Origin: Antedon bifida
Lineage: Eukaryota > Echinodermata > Crinoidea > Comatulida > Antedonidae
Direction: 5' to 3'
DNA: 64,000 bases
Assembly: GCA_963402885.1 (NCBI GenBank)
Contig: OY727094.1
Span: 13,518,501-13,582,500 of the forward strand
The notes below the pieces were generated by a model. It saw nothing but the letters and a program-made list of their open reading frames with translations, ran no database searches and was not told the origin of the DNA. The position numbers and the translations under genes are program-made. Positions 35,185-49,420 of this stretch are shown here, piece by piece (position 1 is the first letter of the stretch; the number at the start of each line of letters is the position of its first letter).

Positions 35185-37359
35185 GTAACACAGAATCTCA
35201 AGAGCCATGTAAGTTGTTAAATTTTAAATACAATACAAAAGTCTTCATGTAATTATCTAGATTGAATTATATTATCGACAAATTATGTTTATAATATTTG
35301 CTTTAAAAAAAGTGGAACATCACAGAGTCTCAAAAGCCTGGTAAGTTGTTATTTAGAAAAAAAAACCAATTCAAAACATTGTTCATGGTAATTATATAAA
35401 TGTAATTATGTTTGTAATATTTGTTTTTTTTTTTTTATTAGATAACACCACAGAGCCTCAAGAGCCAGGTAAGTTGTAATATTTTATAAATATAATTGTC
35501 GATATTGTTCATGTTAATTATATAGATTTAATTATGTTATCAAATTGTGTTTATAATTTTTTTTTATTATTAGATAACATTACACAGCCTCAAGAGCCAG
35601 GTAAGTTGCAATATTTTATAAATATAATTGTCGATATTGTTCATGTTAATTATATAGATTTAATTATGTTATTGAATTATGCTTATAAAATTTGCTTTTT
35701 TAAAAATTAGATAACATCACAGAGTCTCAAGATACAGGTAATTTGTAATATTTTATAAATATAATTGTCGATGTTGTTCGTGTTAATTACATAGATTTAA
35801 TTATGTTATTAAATTATGCTAATATTTGCTTTTTTAAATTAGATAACATCACAGAGCCTCAAGAGCCTGGTAAGTTGTAATATTTTATAAATATAATTGA
35901 CGATATTGTTCATGTTAATTATATAGATTTAATTATGTTATAAAATTGTGTTTATAATTTTTTTTTTTATTAGATAACATCACAGAGCCTCAAGAGCCAG
36001 GTAAGTTGCAATATTTTATAAATATAATTGTCGATATTGTTCATGTTAATTACATAGATTTAATTATGTTATTGAATTATGCTAATATTTGCTTTTTTAA
36101 ATTAGATAACATCACAGAGCCTCAAGAGCCAGGTAAGTTGGAATATTTTATAAATATAATTGTCGATATTGTTCATGTTAATTACAGTACATAGATTTAA
36201 TTATGTTATTGAATTATGCTAATATTTTTTTATTTTTTATTAGATAACATCACAGAGCCTCAAGAGCCAGGTAAGTTGTAATATTTTATAAATACAATTG
36301 TCGATATTGTTTATGTTAATTATATAGATTTAATTATGTTATTGAATTATGCTAATATTTGTTTTTTTTTTATTAGATAACATCACAGAGCCTCAAGAGC
36401 CAGGTAAGTTGTAATATTTTATAAATATAATTGTCGATATTGTTCATGTTCAGTACATAGATTTAATTATGTTATTGAATTATGCTAATATTTGCTTTTT
36501 TAAATTAGATAACATCACAGAGTCTCAAGAGCCAGGTAAGTTGCAATATTTTATAAATATAATTGTCGATATTGTTCATGTTAATTATATAGGCCTAGAT
36601 TTAATTATGTTATTAAATTGTTTTTATCAAATTTTGTTTTTATTTTTTTTATTAGATAACATCACAGAGTCTCAAGAGCCAGGTAAGTTGGAATATTTTA
36701 TAAATATAATTGTCGATATTGATCATGTTAATTATATAGATTTAATTATGTTATTGAATTATGCCAATATTTGCTTTTTTAAATTGGATAACATCACAGA
36801 GTCTCAAGATATAGGTAAGTTGTAATATTTTATAAATATAATTGTCGATATTGTTCATGTTAATTACATAGATTTAATTATGTTATTGAATTATGCTAAT
36901 ATTTGCTTTTTCAAATTAGATAACATCACGGACTCTCAAGAGCCTGGTAAGTTGTAATATTTTATAAATATAATTGTCGATATTGTTCATGTTAATTACA
37001 TAGATTTAATTATGTTATTGAATTATGCTAATATTTGCTTTTTTTTAAATTAGATAACATCACAGAGCCTCAAGAGCCAGGAAAGTTGTAATATTTTATA
37101 AATATAATTGTCGATATTGTTCATGTTCAGTACATAGATTTAATTATGTTATTGAATTATGCTAATATTTGCTTTTTTAAATTAGATAACATCACAGAGT
37201 CTCAAGAGCCAGGTAAGTTGCAATATTTTATAAATATAATTTTCGATATTGTTCATGTTAATTATATAGGCCTAGATTTAATTATGTTATTAAATTGTTT
37301 TTATAAAATTTTGTTTTTATTTTTTTTATTAGATAACATCACAGAGTCTCAAGAGCCAG
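35185..37359 (+). CDS. Micro-exon array, left block (27-nt symmetric exons)
   Basis: Tandem units of about 132 bp (range 131-147). Each has a pyrimidine-rich tract, AG acceptor, a 27-nt exon and a gtaagttg-type donor. First is a 24-nt exon at 35185. Intact 27-nt exons start at 35442, 35574, 35711, 35843, 35974, 36106, 36244, 36377, 36509, 36656, 36920, 37186 and 37333. Each begins with two bases completing a codon and ends with one base opening the next, so each adds nine residues in frame. The consensus is DNITEPQEP, with variants DNTTEPQEP, DNITQPQEP, DNITESQDT and DNITESQEP. Defective units: 35313 (28 nt), 36788 (GG acceptor) and 37054 (GA donor). Units 36377-36920 recur as a block at 37054 onward (677-bp period). 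The peptide is acidic, Pro-rich and probably disordered. It links the integrase to the protease. Confidence 0.8.
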
Positions 37360-37401
37360 GTAAGTTGGAATATTTTATAAATATAATTGTCGATATTGAT
37401 C

Positions 37402-37406
37402 ATGTT
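37402..37406 (+). repeat. Target site duplication of the BEL element, left copy
   Basis: The bases atgtt directly precede the left LTR and occur again directly after the right LTR (52263-52267). Both lie in the micro-exon array's intron sequence. Confidence 0.9.
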
Positions 37407-38278
37407 TATTTTGCCTCCAAATAAATTTCCTTACAAATTTACTTAGTATAGTTATCCTTAATATAAAATGTAGTTCAGTACACTATTGAATTTATTGCAA
37501 CTTTAATTGTTACCATGGTTACTCCTAGTTTTGACCTGGAGTACCACACTGTGTTATCATTAAGGCACTTGTTTGGATTTGAACATTCCAATGCATTGAC
37601 TTAATTTGTTCCTTGTACTGTATAAAGTATTAGTAATACAGTAGCATTCACTGAGAGAAGTCCACAAGCTTTTATATGCTTTTCGTTTACAAGTTTCATT
37701 TCTTTTTATATCTTTGACGTGTCTCTATCTGAGAATCACAGTGTGTGAGTACATGTTAATTTATAATTGTTATTTTAACTTTTAATTGGCCATATATAGG
37801 TCCATATATACTATTTAACCAAGTTTCTACTTTATAGTACTGGCTATATATGTACAGTATCTATCTTAATAATTACTGTCTACAATCTAGGACGATGATT
37901 TATTGTTAATTCATTCCTAGTCTTAATGCATATAAGGCATAATTTTACCATTGATGCCTATACCTTTGTTGAAATGTTATAGCAATTAAAGATATTAATT
38001 AATTTAGGTTAGTATATCAGTTATATATTTTTGATTAGCATTTACGTTACCTCTTTTTGCTTAAACAGCTAAATACAATGTTCGTACGCTGTATTGCTAT
38101 TTTTAATGTAGTCTAGATAATGTTTTTCTTTGTAATCCTCCACAGTTTTACCAATATAATATACTACGATACGACGCATAATAAACGTTAGTAACGAAAC
38201 TCTAACTATATGTACATCTAGTGTCTTATTTGGTTATCTGGCTGTCTAGAAGACGCGACCGTTATCGAGGGCAGCACA
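37407..38278 (+). repeat. 5' LTR of BEL element
   Basis: 872 bp, starting tattttgcctcc and ending gagggcagcaca, nearly identical to 51391-52262. The three differences seen are clustered in about 37494-37520. The LTR does not begin with the usual TG. The first ATG of gag lies only 18 nt past its end. Confidence 0.95.
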
Positions 38279-38296
38279 GTAAAAACACTTCTCAAC

Positions 38297-41200
38297 ATGT
38301 CTACAAGATCTGGTAGAACTTACAACTTGCGTAGACAAGAAGATGGTCGGTTGGACAGAATAAACAGATTATCAGCATCGGAACCTAGACTCCCATCCAT
38401 CGTCGGAAGTCGCCAACGGCAACAACCATCTCCAGATGATGACTGTACCAGTACTCATTACTCCACCACAAGCAGCTCTGCGTCACAGGCACGAGCAAGA
38501 GCTGAAATAACGAGAGCCAAACTCCAGTTTGCCCGACGAGAAGCAGACATGATGCGCAATGAAGCTGAGCTGGAGCGACAACGGGCCCAACAACAGGCAG
38601 ACTACCACCTGCTTCACGCAGAAAAAGAAGCTGCTATAGCGTCAGTAGAAGCGGCAGCCTATGACGATAATGAGGTAGAATTTAAACCTGCTGACACCAC
38701 AAGCTTATCTGACCGTCTGGGTCTGCCACCTCCTCAGGATTCTGCCCAACGCACTGAAAGTTATGTGACAGGATATTTCACACCTCCGGTTACACATCAA
38801 CCATCTCAGCAGACAATTGGGCAGTCACCAACCACTCAAGCCCCTGACAACCATTCTGGTTTTCCTGCAGTTGATGCGTTAACCAATCATTTAATGCGGA
38901 AAGAACTCGTAGCTTCAGGACTATTAAAGTTCGATGACAAAGCAGGTAACTATAGACCGTGGAAAGCATCGTTCAAGCGAGTCACTGGTGACCTGCGATT
39001 GTTACCGCCTCAAGAACTTGATCTCATCATAAAATGGTTAGGCGATGAATCAGTGAAACTCATAAAACCAATTAGAGCAATAACGGTTCATGATCCTTCT
39101 AAGGGACTACAAATGGCATGGGAGACTCTTGAAAAGTATTATGGTGCTCCGGAAGTTATTGAACGGGACTTAATGAAAAGATTGGATGAATTCCCAAGGT
39201 TTGCTATCTGAGACGTTACAAAGTTGCGTGAACTTACCCACCTGCTTCTTGAAATTAAGTGTGCTAAAGACGAGGGAAGCTTCCCCGGTTTGCTGTATTT
39301 GGACTCAGCTCATGGCGTAAACCCTATCGTGCGAAAGTTACCTCACAATTTGCAAGAGAAATGGATGACAAAAGGTACTCAATACAAGAAAGAAAAGAAT
39401 GTTTCATTCCCTCCATTTAACGTTTTTGTTAAGATGATTAAGGAGCAAGCAGACATGCGGAACGACCCTAGCTTCCAGACTGCAGAGGTGACATCCACTG
39501 ACAGCAAACCTGGAAGATTTAACAAACCGCTGAATTCCAGAGATGTAACTGTTAACATGATGGATGTCAGTTCAACATCACCAAATTACAAAAAACATTC
39601 TAATGCAGTTAACGAAAATCCAGACCGAGTTTGTCCTATCCACAAGACGAACCACGCTCTTAGCAAATGTAGAGTTTTCAAGCAAAAACCAATCGAACAG
39701 CGCAAAGAGTTACTTAGACAAAACAAGATCTGTTTCAAGTGTTGTGCAACAAACGAACATCAAGCTCGGGACTGTCATGAGGTTATTAAGTGTGAAGAGT
39801 GTAGCAGTAACCGACACATCACAGCAATGCATTACACCAAACCAAAACCTGCTACACCAACAACACCACAACCTCCTGCTCCAACTCCACAACCTCCTGC
39901 TCCAACTCCACAAAACAACGGCGAGGAGAGTACCGGAATTGCTGTTTCCCCTTCTTGCACCATGGTGTGCGGAGGTGTGCCTGGTGGTCGCTCATGTGCA
40001 AAAATTTGCAAGGTGAAAATATTTCCAGAAGATAATGAAAGCGAAGCACTAACTGTATATGCGGTAATCGACGATCAGAGCAATAGTACGTTAGCAAAAG
40101 GAGAACTGTTCGACCACTTCAATGTGAATTCTACACCCACCGTCTTCAGTATGCGTACGTGTAGTGGAACGGTCCAGACTACCGGAAGGGTGACGGACAG
40201 AATGTGTATCACGTCAACCGATGGTAAAACGAGAGTCAAGCTTCCGTATATAAGAGAATGCAATATGATTCCTGACAATTTCGAGGAAATCCCAACACCT
40301 CATATCGCTCGTTACCACCCGCACCTTAAACCTATCGCCGAAATGATAGAAAATGTAGATCGCGCCTTACCAATACTCCTACTTATAGGAAGAGACGTTG
40401 CGCAAGTCCATAAAGTCAGGGAACAAATAAACGGCCCAGATGACGCACCTTTCGCACAAAGGTTGGACTTGGGATGGGTGATTATAGGAGAAACATGTTT
40501 AGATGCTACTTCGGAGCCAACGCGAACATATAAGACACAAACCATAAAGAACGGAACTAAAATTGATAGTTGTCATAACGCTATTTATCTGTCCGAGGTG
40601 AAAGACCACGCAAATCAAGACATTGGACAACACGTTTTTGATGTCACAGAACACGACGACAAACCGACCATGTCTGTCGAAGAACGACAATTTGTTAGCA
40701 TCATGGATAGTGAAGTGTTCAAAGATGAGAAAGGAAGTTGGGTGGCGCCATTGCCTTTCAAGCCGTCCCGACAACCGCTTCCTAACAATGAAGCCCTAGC
40801 CAGAAGAAGATTGCATTCACTTTGCAAGACGCTAAACAAGAAGCCTTCACAAAAGAGCCAGTTTGTTGAGTTTGTGCAGAAGATGTTAGATCACGGACAT
40901 GCTGAGCCAGCCCCGCCTATTTCACCAGAGAAGGAACGTTGGTATCTGCCGATGTTTGGTGTCTATCATCCACAAAAACCGGACAAAATAAGAGTTGTTT
41001 TCGATTCAAGTGCAGACCTTGGCGGAGTTTCATTAAACAAGGTGTTGCTAAGTGGTCCTGACCTGAACAATACTTTATTAGGAGTCCTATTAAGATTCAG
41101 GAAAGAGAGTATTGCTGTAATCGCAGACGTTCAACAGATGTTTTACTGCTTCTACGTGAGAGAAGACCATCGTGACTACCTCCGTTTTAAGTGGTTCAAA

Positions 41201-43754
41201 GACAACGATATGACCAATGAAGTTATTGACTACAGGATGAACGTCCATGTTTTCGGAAACAGCCCATCGCCGGCAGTCTCGATCTACTGTATGGGTCGCA
41301 CTGCAAAAGAATCTAAAGACAAGTATGGAGAGGATGCCAGCCATTACGTCTTGCGAAACTTCTATGTGGATGACGGACTGGTTTCTGTCCCGACCGCTGA
41401 CGAAGCCATAGACTTGTTGACCAGAACGAGATCCATGCTTGCGGAATCAAACTTGAAGCTACACAAAATTGCCTCAAACAGCCAAAAGGTGATGGACGCT
41501 TTCGACAACGTAGACAAGGCGAAGGACTTACAAACATTTAACGTCGATACAGACAAAGTACCAATTCAACGAAGTCTAGGCGTGCTATGGGACGTAAGAA
41601 ATGACTACTTTACCTTCAAGATATCTCGCGAACCAAGTGAGTACACAAGAAGAGGCATGTTATCCGTAGTCAATAGCATATTCGATCCACTGGGACTTGT
41701 CTCACCTGTCACTTTACAAGGAAAGCTGCTTGTTAGAGAACTAAGCAAAGGTAGCACAGATTGGGATGCACCCCTAGACTTAGATAAAAGAGGAGAGTGG
41801 GATAGTTGGAGGACGTCACTGGAGCGCTTAGAGAAGCTAAAGGTATCAAGACGATACGTAAACACGTCCATTTTATCAAGCGCCAAAAAGGAGTTGACCA
41901 TATTCTCGGACGCATCTACGCAAGCCATTGGAGCTGTCGCATACCTTACGGTGACTAACGAAGATGGACCTCATACTGGTTTTGTAATATCCAAGAGCAA
42001 GGTAGCTCCCAAACCAGCTCACACAGTTCCAAGACTGGAATTATGCGCTGCCGTGTTAGCGACTGAGATGTTTGAAATTATAAAAGACGAAATGGATATC
42101 CACTTTGATGCGGTGACGTTTTATACAGACAGTCGCGTAGTGCTTGGCTACATAAACAATACGACAAGACGCTTCTATGTTTATGTGGCAAATAGAATCA
42201 ACCGGATCACTAAATCAACATCTCCAAGTCAATGGCACTATGTAGCAACCGAAAACAATCCTGCTGACTTTGCCTCAAGACCGACTACTCCAGACGATCT
42301 CATGTGCAGCAACTGGTTCGATGGGCCGAGCATTGTCCAGACTGACAGGCCACAGGCATCAGTTCCTGAAAACACATTTGATTTGATAGATCCGGAAAAA
42401 GATGACGAAGTAAGACCAACCGTCACCACAATGTCAACACATACCGTTAAGCCGCGACTTGGCAACACACGTTTTAAACGTTTTTCTGATTGGCGAAGAC
42501 TGCTAATTGTGATAGCAAAACTCAAGAAGGTGGCAGCTTCGTTCAAGTTGAAAAAGAACAACAGCTGGGGAACTTTTACTTTCCAGGTTACACCAGATGA
42601 GATTAGCGCAGCCAGAATCGTTGTGGTGCAGGCGGTCCAAGAAGAGACGTACCTAGAGGAGATTGCATGTCTCAAAATGAGACGTCCATTACCGAAGATC
42701 AGCGCTCTTCGAAAGTTAGATCCTATTTTGGGAGACGACGGGCTACTTAGAATCGGAGGACGCTCTGCAAATCTGGAGATAGATTACAACCAAAAACATC
42801 CAATAATTGTACCAGCTGGTAACCACGTGGCAACCCTGATTGCTAGATACCATCACCGCAGAGTTGCCCATCAAGGCCGTCACTTAACTGAAGGAGCAAT
42901 ACGATCAGGTGGATATTGGGTTATTGGAGGAAAACGGCTTGTTTCAACAATGATATACAAGTGTGTGACCTGCAGAAAATTAAGAGGCAAAACTGCGACA
43001 CAGAAGATGGCAGACTTACCACTAGACCGCATCACACCATCACCTCCGTTTACCAGTGTGGGCATAGACGTCTTTGGACCCTGGAATGTGACTTCTAGAC
43101 GTACCAGGGGTGGAAGTGCCAATAGCAAACGATGGGCGGTAATCTTCTCGTGCATGTCGACTCGTGCCGTGCACATTGAAGTTCTAGAGACAATGACAGC
43201 TTCAAGCTTAATCAACGCCCTTCGCAGATTCTTTGCACTTCGGGGACCAGCAAGAATTATTCGATCCGACAGAGGAACTAATTTTGTTGGAGCGGTAAGG
43301 GAACTCAACCTCCAGATAGGAACGCATAATGTTAAGAACTTTCTTCAGTCTAGAGGATGCAAATGGATCTTTAACCCACCTCATTCGTCCCACATGGGAG
43401 GAGCCTGGGAGAGGATGATAGGAATTGCACGCCGCATTCTCGACTCCATGTTGAATCAACATCAACAAGCAAGACTGACCCATGAAATTCTTACAACGTT
43501 GATGGCAGAAGTCGTGGACATTATTAATTCCAGACCATTGGTACCGGTTTCAACTGATCCTGATGCACCAACAATCCTAACACCTTCTATGTTGCTTACG
43601 CAAAAATCAAATACAAATTGTGCAAATATATCTTACACTTCCCAGTGGAGACATGTCCAAAGTTTGGCGAATTCTTTCTGGAAACGTTGGAAGCAAGACT
43701 ACATTTCAAACTTGCAACGTCGACCTAAATGGCAAGACACCAAGCAATCAATTA
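38297..43754 (+). CDS. BEL/Pao gag-pol with in-frame stop, cut short by insertion
   Basis: One frame from ATG 38297, broken by TGA at 39209-39211 (304 codons) and then open until the nested element at 43755. Gag: N-terminal basic region (STRSGRTYNLRR), coiled-coil-like Arg/Glu/Ala stretch, capsid-like GNYRPWKASFKR, then zinc-knuckle cysteines (CFKCCATNEHQARDC, CEECSSNRH) at 39.6-39.8 kb. Pol: protease IDDQSNSTLA (40.07 kb), reverse transcriptase with FYVDDGL (41.36 kb), RNase H with IFSDAST and FYTDSRVV (41.9-42.1 kb), integrase H2C2 (CVTCRKLRG at 42.96 kb) and DDE core (GIDVFGPW, IIRSDRGTNF, SHMGGAWERM, 43.06-43.41 kb). All catalytic residues seen are intact. The stop sits where CGA to TGA would explain it, and the downstream frame remains conserved. 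Beyond 43755 the frame reads into the nested element and stops at 43885. The C-terminal domain continues at 51159. Confidence 0.93.
43747..43754 (+). repeat. 8-bp target duplication of the nested element, left copy
   Basis: atcaatta here and again at 51159-51166. Removing one copy and the intervening 7404 bp reconnects the BEL integrase frame. Confidence 0.85.
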
Positions 43755-43889
43755 CAATTGCGGTTTGCTGCAGCACGTCCCTGAGAGTGAGGCATACATA
43801 TATTGTATTTGTCTTGAGGTATTGCCTGTTGAAGAATAGCACGGGCTATTCCATTTTACTGTGGGTAATTACGTCAAATTTATAATAAA

Positions 43890-45939
43890 TATTGAAAAAC
43901 TGCATATATAATACAAACGATTTCCTGATTGCTGCCCTCTATATATTTTATTCCATGGATTTTTAACTGTATTTAAAGATACTATTTGCTGTATATTGTA
44001 GAAACCTACTGTGTTTTCTTTCACATTTTTACTTTGATAAATTACGGTGTATTTTTGTAGTATGAGTTAAGGTTTTATTTCAATTGCCATATACAATTAA
44101 TAAGAAATAACACAAGGTCAAAAGATGGCGATATAAATTCAAAATGATCAAGGGAATTTTCCATCGAGGGTATTAAAAAGAAAATACCCGGCACGGGTCA
44201 TACTATACTGGATAATTTTTTAAAAGCATAACATGGCACAGGCGTACATGCATAGGCTATAAAAGTGTTTACATTTCATATAAACATTATTTTGATGATT
44301 TGCATCTCTAAGTATGATTATTAAGAATGTCGGTTTTTAATTCAACAATTTAAGTTTCATCTTACTCAATGACAGATTCATCTTTTTAACAATGCTCATT
44401 TTACTGCTCTAATTTTGTTCCAATATACCAAACCTAAAATTAAACATAAACAAAGTCCTAAGTTAAATATGCAATTTCTGTTATTTTTAGAGCGAGTTCG
44501 TTTTACGGTACTTATAAAGTATTTAGTTGTTGTAATAACCAATTTAACGATGACCACCATATTTACCAACCTGAGAGATTTAAAATGCGGGACAGACTAT
44601 TTTTGTAGGGGGTGAGGGCGTGATCGGACACGAAGTATTTACAGCCCCCTCCCCCTAGTGGTGCTTGCGACGGAAACAAATTTAGTTCACTGGCACTATG
44701 GCCGGAAATATTACTATCGCACGTAAAATTCATGATGAATGGCACCTCTTGTCTTGGTATGGTAAGCGATGCAAATATTTTAGATTGTATGTTACTCTTT
44801 TTTTTATAATTCAACGTTTTTCAGCATGCTGATTCTTGAAATTATTTTATTAATGAACATTTTTTGGAGTGCAAAAATTGAACTGATCCACCAACCAATA
44901 GCAAGAAAATTGGGTTTACCTTTCATAAACGCACACATGTCAAGTGTAATTATTGCGATCATGACAAACGCATGGTTATAGGCCCATCCTCGTCACGGCG
45001 AGCAACCACGGACACATTATTGTAAACTTTCCCCTGATATTACGTATTTTATTGATGTGTGGTGTAATAATATAAATAGGCCTACTCGTATAATGTTCTA
45101 TACTTTTAAAATATACCAATTAATTTGAATGCATTTTCTTCTCAAATTGTGATAACAAATGATAACGCATCGTATTATAGGCCTACCTAGGTTTAAACGC
45201 GTATTTCCGATTAAAAAACACTTGAAATGCGGCTGTCCCGAACGATGCGAGACGGTTGGTAACTATGGACCACATAAATAATTTTAAGTAGCCCTACCAT
45301 TTGTTTGTTGGAATTAATGGGATCGATTAATTACAAAACTATTGAATATTATGTAATGTCGTACCTTATACCGCCAAACCAAAAATTTGGTGCTGAGAAA
45401 TTTTTTTGTCTTATCTTACACTTTGATAGCATGTGTTATTGGTGGTACAATTCAGAATAGAATAGGACAGGCGGCTTAGCGTTAAACCTGGCCGATGTAA
45501 AAATCGGATAAAGTTAATTTTCAGTCTAAATGTCGTCAAATTTAATAACACTTTGTAATAGGCCTATATATATATACAATAATTAACTAAAAATAAACTT
45601 ATACATTTGTAATTGTGGTCTGACCGCTCTAAAGGTACTTTTTCACCGGTTGGTCTCTTCCCGTCACGCCGCTCCTTTTGTATATTCTTATTGATGATAT
45701 AATTCTGCTTATGCCATATTTTTCTAATCTATTTTTAAATGTGCCTGTAAAAATCCTAATAATAAATATGAACCTCTAACCACTGAAATTTTATAAAAGA
45801 CTTACTTATACAGTGTTATTTAGGGTTAAAATTCAATTAGTAAACAATATGCATATACATACATAGTAGATTAATAAAATTTACAGCTTTCCCAGCTTGT
45901 TTAAATGGACCCGCACTCATGGTTACAAAATGGGGATTT
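43890..45939. other. Interior of nested element, left part
   Basis: No coding frame with motifs. A more GC-rich patch lies at 44600-44720. Otherwise AT-rich sequence of unknown role. Confidence 0.5.
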
Positions 45940-48900
45940 GAATTGAATGCTATTTAACTAAAAAAACACGCTCTCATGGAAAAATCACAGAAATTGGATA
46001 ACTGTACCTTTAAATTTATTTATAAATTGGTGTGGTGTTCATCACATGGAACTAAAGTAAACTCAAACAGGAAAAAATCAGGTCTATTTAAGTAATTGAA
46101 TTCTGTTTAATTAAAAAACTCGCTCTCAAGGAAAATCTCAGAAATTAAGTATAACTGTACCTTTAAATTTATTTTTATTGAATGAAATTATTAGTGTTTA
46201 TCACATGGAACTAAAGTAAACTCAAACAGGAAAAAATCAGTTCTATTTAAGTAATTGAATGCCGTTTAATTAAAAAACTCGCTCTCAAGGAAAATCACAG
46301 AAATTACGTAACTGTACCTTTAAATTTATTTTTATTGAATGAAATTATTAGTGTTCATCACATGGAACTAAAGTAGACTCAAACAAGAAAAATCAGGTCT
46401 ATTTAAGCAATTGAATGCTGTTTAATTAAAAAACTCGCTCTCAAGGAAAATCTCAGAAATTAAGTAACTATACCTTTAAACTTATTTTTATTGAATGAAA
46501 TTATTAGTGTTTATCACATGGAACTAAAGTAAACTCAAACAGGAAAAAATCAGGTCTATTTAAGTAATTGAATGCCGTTTAATTAAAAAACTCGCTCTCA
46601 AGGAAAATCGCAGAAATTACGTAACTGTACCTTTAAATTTATTTTTATTGAATGAAATTATTAGTGTTCATTACATGGAACTAAAGTAGACTCAAACAAG
46701 AAAAAATCAGGTCTATTTAAGCAATTGAATGCTGTTTAATTAAAAAACTGGCTCTCAAGGAAAATCACAGAAATTACGTAACTGTACCTTTAAATTTATT
46801 TTTATTGAATGAAATTATTAGTGTTCATCACATGGAACTAAAGTAAACTCAAACAAGAAAAAATCAGGTCTATTTAAGCAATTGAATGCTGTTTAATTAA
46901 AAAACTCGCTCTCAAGGAAAATCTCAGAAATTATGTAACTGTACCTTTAAATTTATTTTTGCTGAATGAAATTATTGGTGTTCATCACATGGAACTAAAG
47001 TAAACTCAAACAAGAAAAGATCAGGTCTATTTAAGCAATTGAATGCTGTTTAATTAAAAAACTCGCTCTCAAGGAAAATCTCAGAAATTACGTAATTGTA
47101 CCTTTAAATTTATTTTTGTTGAATGAAATTATTGGTGTTCATTACATGGAACTAAATAAACTCAAACAGGAAAAAATCAGGTCTATTTAAGTAATTGAAT
47201 TCTGTTTAATTAAAAAACTCGCTCTCAAGGAAAATCTCAGAAATTTAGTAACTGTACCTTTAAATTTATTTTTATTGAATGAAATTATTAATGTTTATCA
47301 CATGGAACTAAAGTAAACTCAAACAGGAAAAAATCAGGTCTATTTAAGTAATTGAATGCCGTTTAATTAAAAAACTCGCTCTCAAGGAAAATCACAGAAA
47401 TTACGTAACTGTACCTTTAAATTTATTTTTATTGAATGAAATTATTAGTGTTTATCACATGGAACTAAAGAAAACTCAAACAGGAAAAAATCAGGTCTAT
47501 TTAAGTAATTGAATGCCGTTTAATTAAAAAACTCACTCTCAAGGAAAATCACAGAAATTACGTAACTGTACCTTTAAAATATATTTTTATTGAATGAAAT
47601 TATTAGTGTTCATCACATGGAACTAAAGTAGACTCAAACAAGAAAAAATCAGGTCTATTTAAGCAATTGAATGCTGTTTAATTAAAAAACTCGCTCTCAA
47701 GGAAAATCACAGAAATTACGTAACTGTACCTTTAAATTTATTTTTATTGAATGAAATTATTAGTGTTCATCACATGGAACTAAAGTAAACTCAAACAAGA
47801 AAAAATCAGGTCTATTTAAGCAATTAAATGCTGTTTAATTAAAAAACTCGCTCTCAAGAAAAATCTTAGAAATTACGTAACTGTACCTTTAAATTTATTT
47901 TTATTGAATGAAATTATTGGTGTTCATCACATGGAACTAAAGTAAACTCAAACAGAAAAAAATCAGGTCTATTTAAGTAATTGAATTCTGTTTAATTAAA
48001 AAACTCGCTCTCAAGGAAAACCTCAGAAATTAAGTAACTGTACCTTTAAATTTATTTTTATTGAATGAAATTATTAGTGTTCATTACATGGAACTAAAGT
48101 AGACTCAAACAAGAAAAAATCAGGTCTATTTAAGCAATTGAATGCTGTTTAATTAAAAAACTGGCTCTCAAGGAAAATCACAGAAATTACGTAACTGTAC
48201 CTTTAAATTTATTTTTATTGAATGAAATTATTAGTGTTCATCACATGGAACTAAAGTAAACTCAAACAAGAAAAAATCAGGTCTATTTAAGCAATTGAAT
48301 GCCGTTTAATTAAAAAACTCGCTCTCAAGGAAAATCTCAGAAATTACGTAACTGTACCTTTAAATTTATTTTTGTTGAATGAAATTATTGGTGTTCATCA
48401 CATGGAACTAAAGTAAACTCAAACAAGAAAAAATCAGGTCTATTTAAGCAATTGAATGCTGTTTAATTAAAAAACTCGCTCTCAAGGAAAATCTCAGAAA
48501 TTACGTAATTGTACCTTTAAATTTATTTTTGTTGAATGAAATTATTGGTGTTCATTACATGGAACTAAAGTAAACTCAAACAGGAAAAAATCAGGTCTAT
48601 TTAAGTAATTGAATTCTGTTTAATTAAAAAACTCGCTCTCAAGGAAAATCTCAGAAATTTAGTAACTGTACCTTTAAATTTATTTTTATTGAATGAAATT
48701 ATTAGTGTTTATCACATGGAACTAAAGTAAACTCAAACAGGAAAAAATCAGGTCTATTTAAGTAATTGAATGCCGTTTAATTAAAAAACTCGCTCTCAAG
48801 GAAAATCACAGAAATTACGTAACTGTACCTTTAAATTTATTTTTATTGAATGAAATTATTAGTGTTCATCACATGGAACTAAAGTAAACTCAAACAAGAA

Positions 48901-49420
48901 AAAATCAGGTCTATTTAAGCAATTAAATGCTGTTTAATTAAAAAACTCGCTCTCAAGGAAAATCTTATAAATTACGTAACTGTACCTTTAAATTTATTTT
49001 TATTGAATGAAATTATTGGTGTTCATCACATGGAACTAAAGTAAACTCAAACAGAAAAAAATCAGGTCTATTTAAGTAATTGAATTCTGTTTAATTAAAA
49101 AACTCGCTCTCAAGGAAAACCTCAGAAATTAAGTAACTGTACCTTTAAATTTATTTTTATTGAATGAAATTATTAGTGTTCATCACATGGAATTAGTAAA
49201 CTCAAACAAGAAAAAATCAGGTCTATTTAAGCAATTGAATGCTGTTTAATTAAAAAACTCGCTCTCAAGAAAAATCTCAGAAACTACGTAACTGTACCTT
49301 AAAATTTATTTTTATTGAATGAAATTATTAGTGTTTATCACATGGAACTAAAGTAAACTCAAACAAGAAAAAATCAGGTCTATTTAAGCAATTGAATGCT
49401 GTTTTATTAAACAGCATTCA
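45940..49420. repeat. Satellite, about 157-bp unit, about 22 copies
   Basis: Units (for example starts of tctatttaag at 46083, 46242, 46398 and 46555) contain taattaaaaaactcgctctcaagg, ctgtacctttaaatttattttt and catggaactaaagtaaactc. Variants recur in blocks (tttagtaactg type at about 47240 and 48660), indicating higher-order duplication of about 1.4 kb. The array ends in a hairpin: ttgaatgctgttt followed by aaacagcattcaa at about 49394-49421. Confidence 0.93.

Noticed and set aside
36006..37424. Open frames of 60-118 codons across the micro-exon array
   Set aside because: They read through introns and micro-exons of the tandem unit in a frame that ignores the conserved splice sites.
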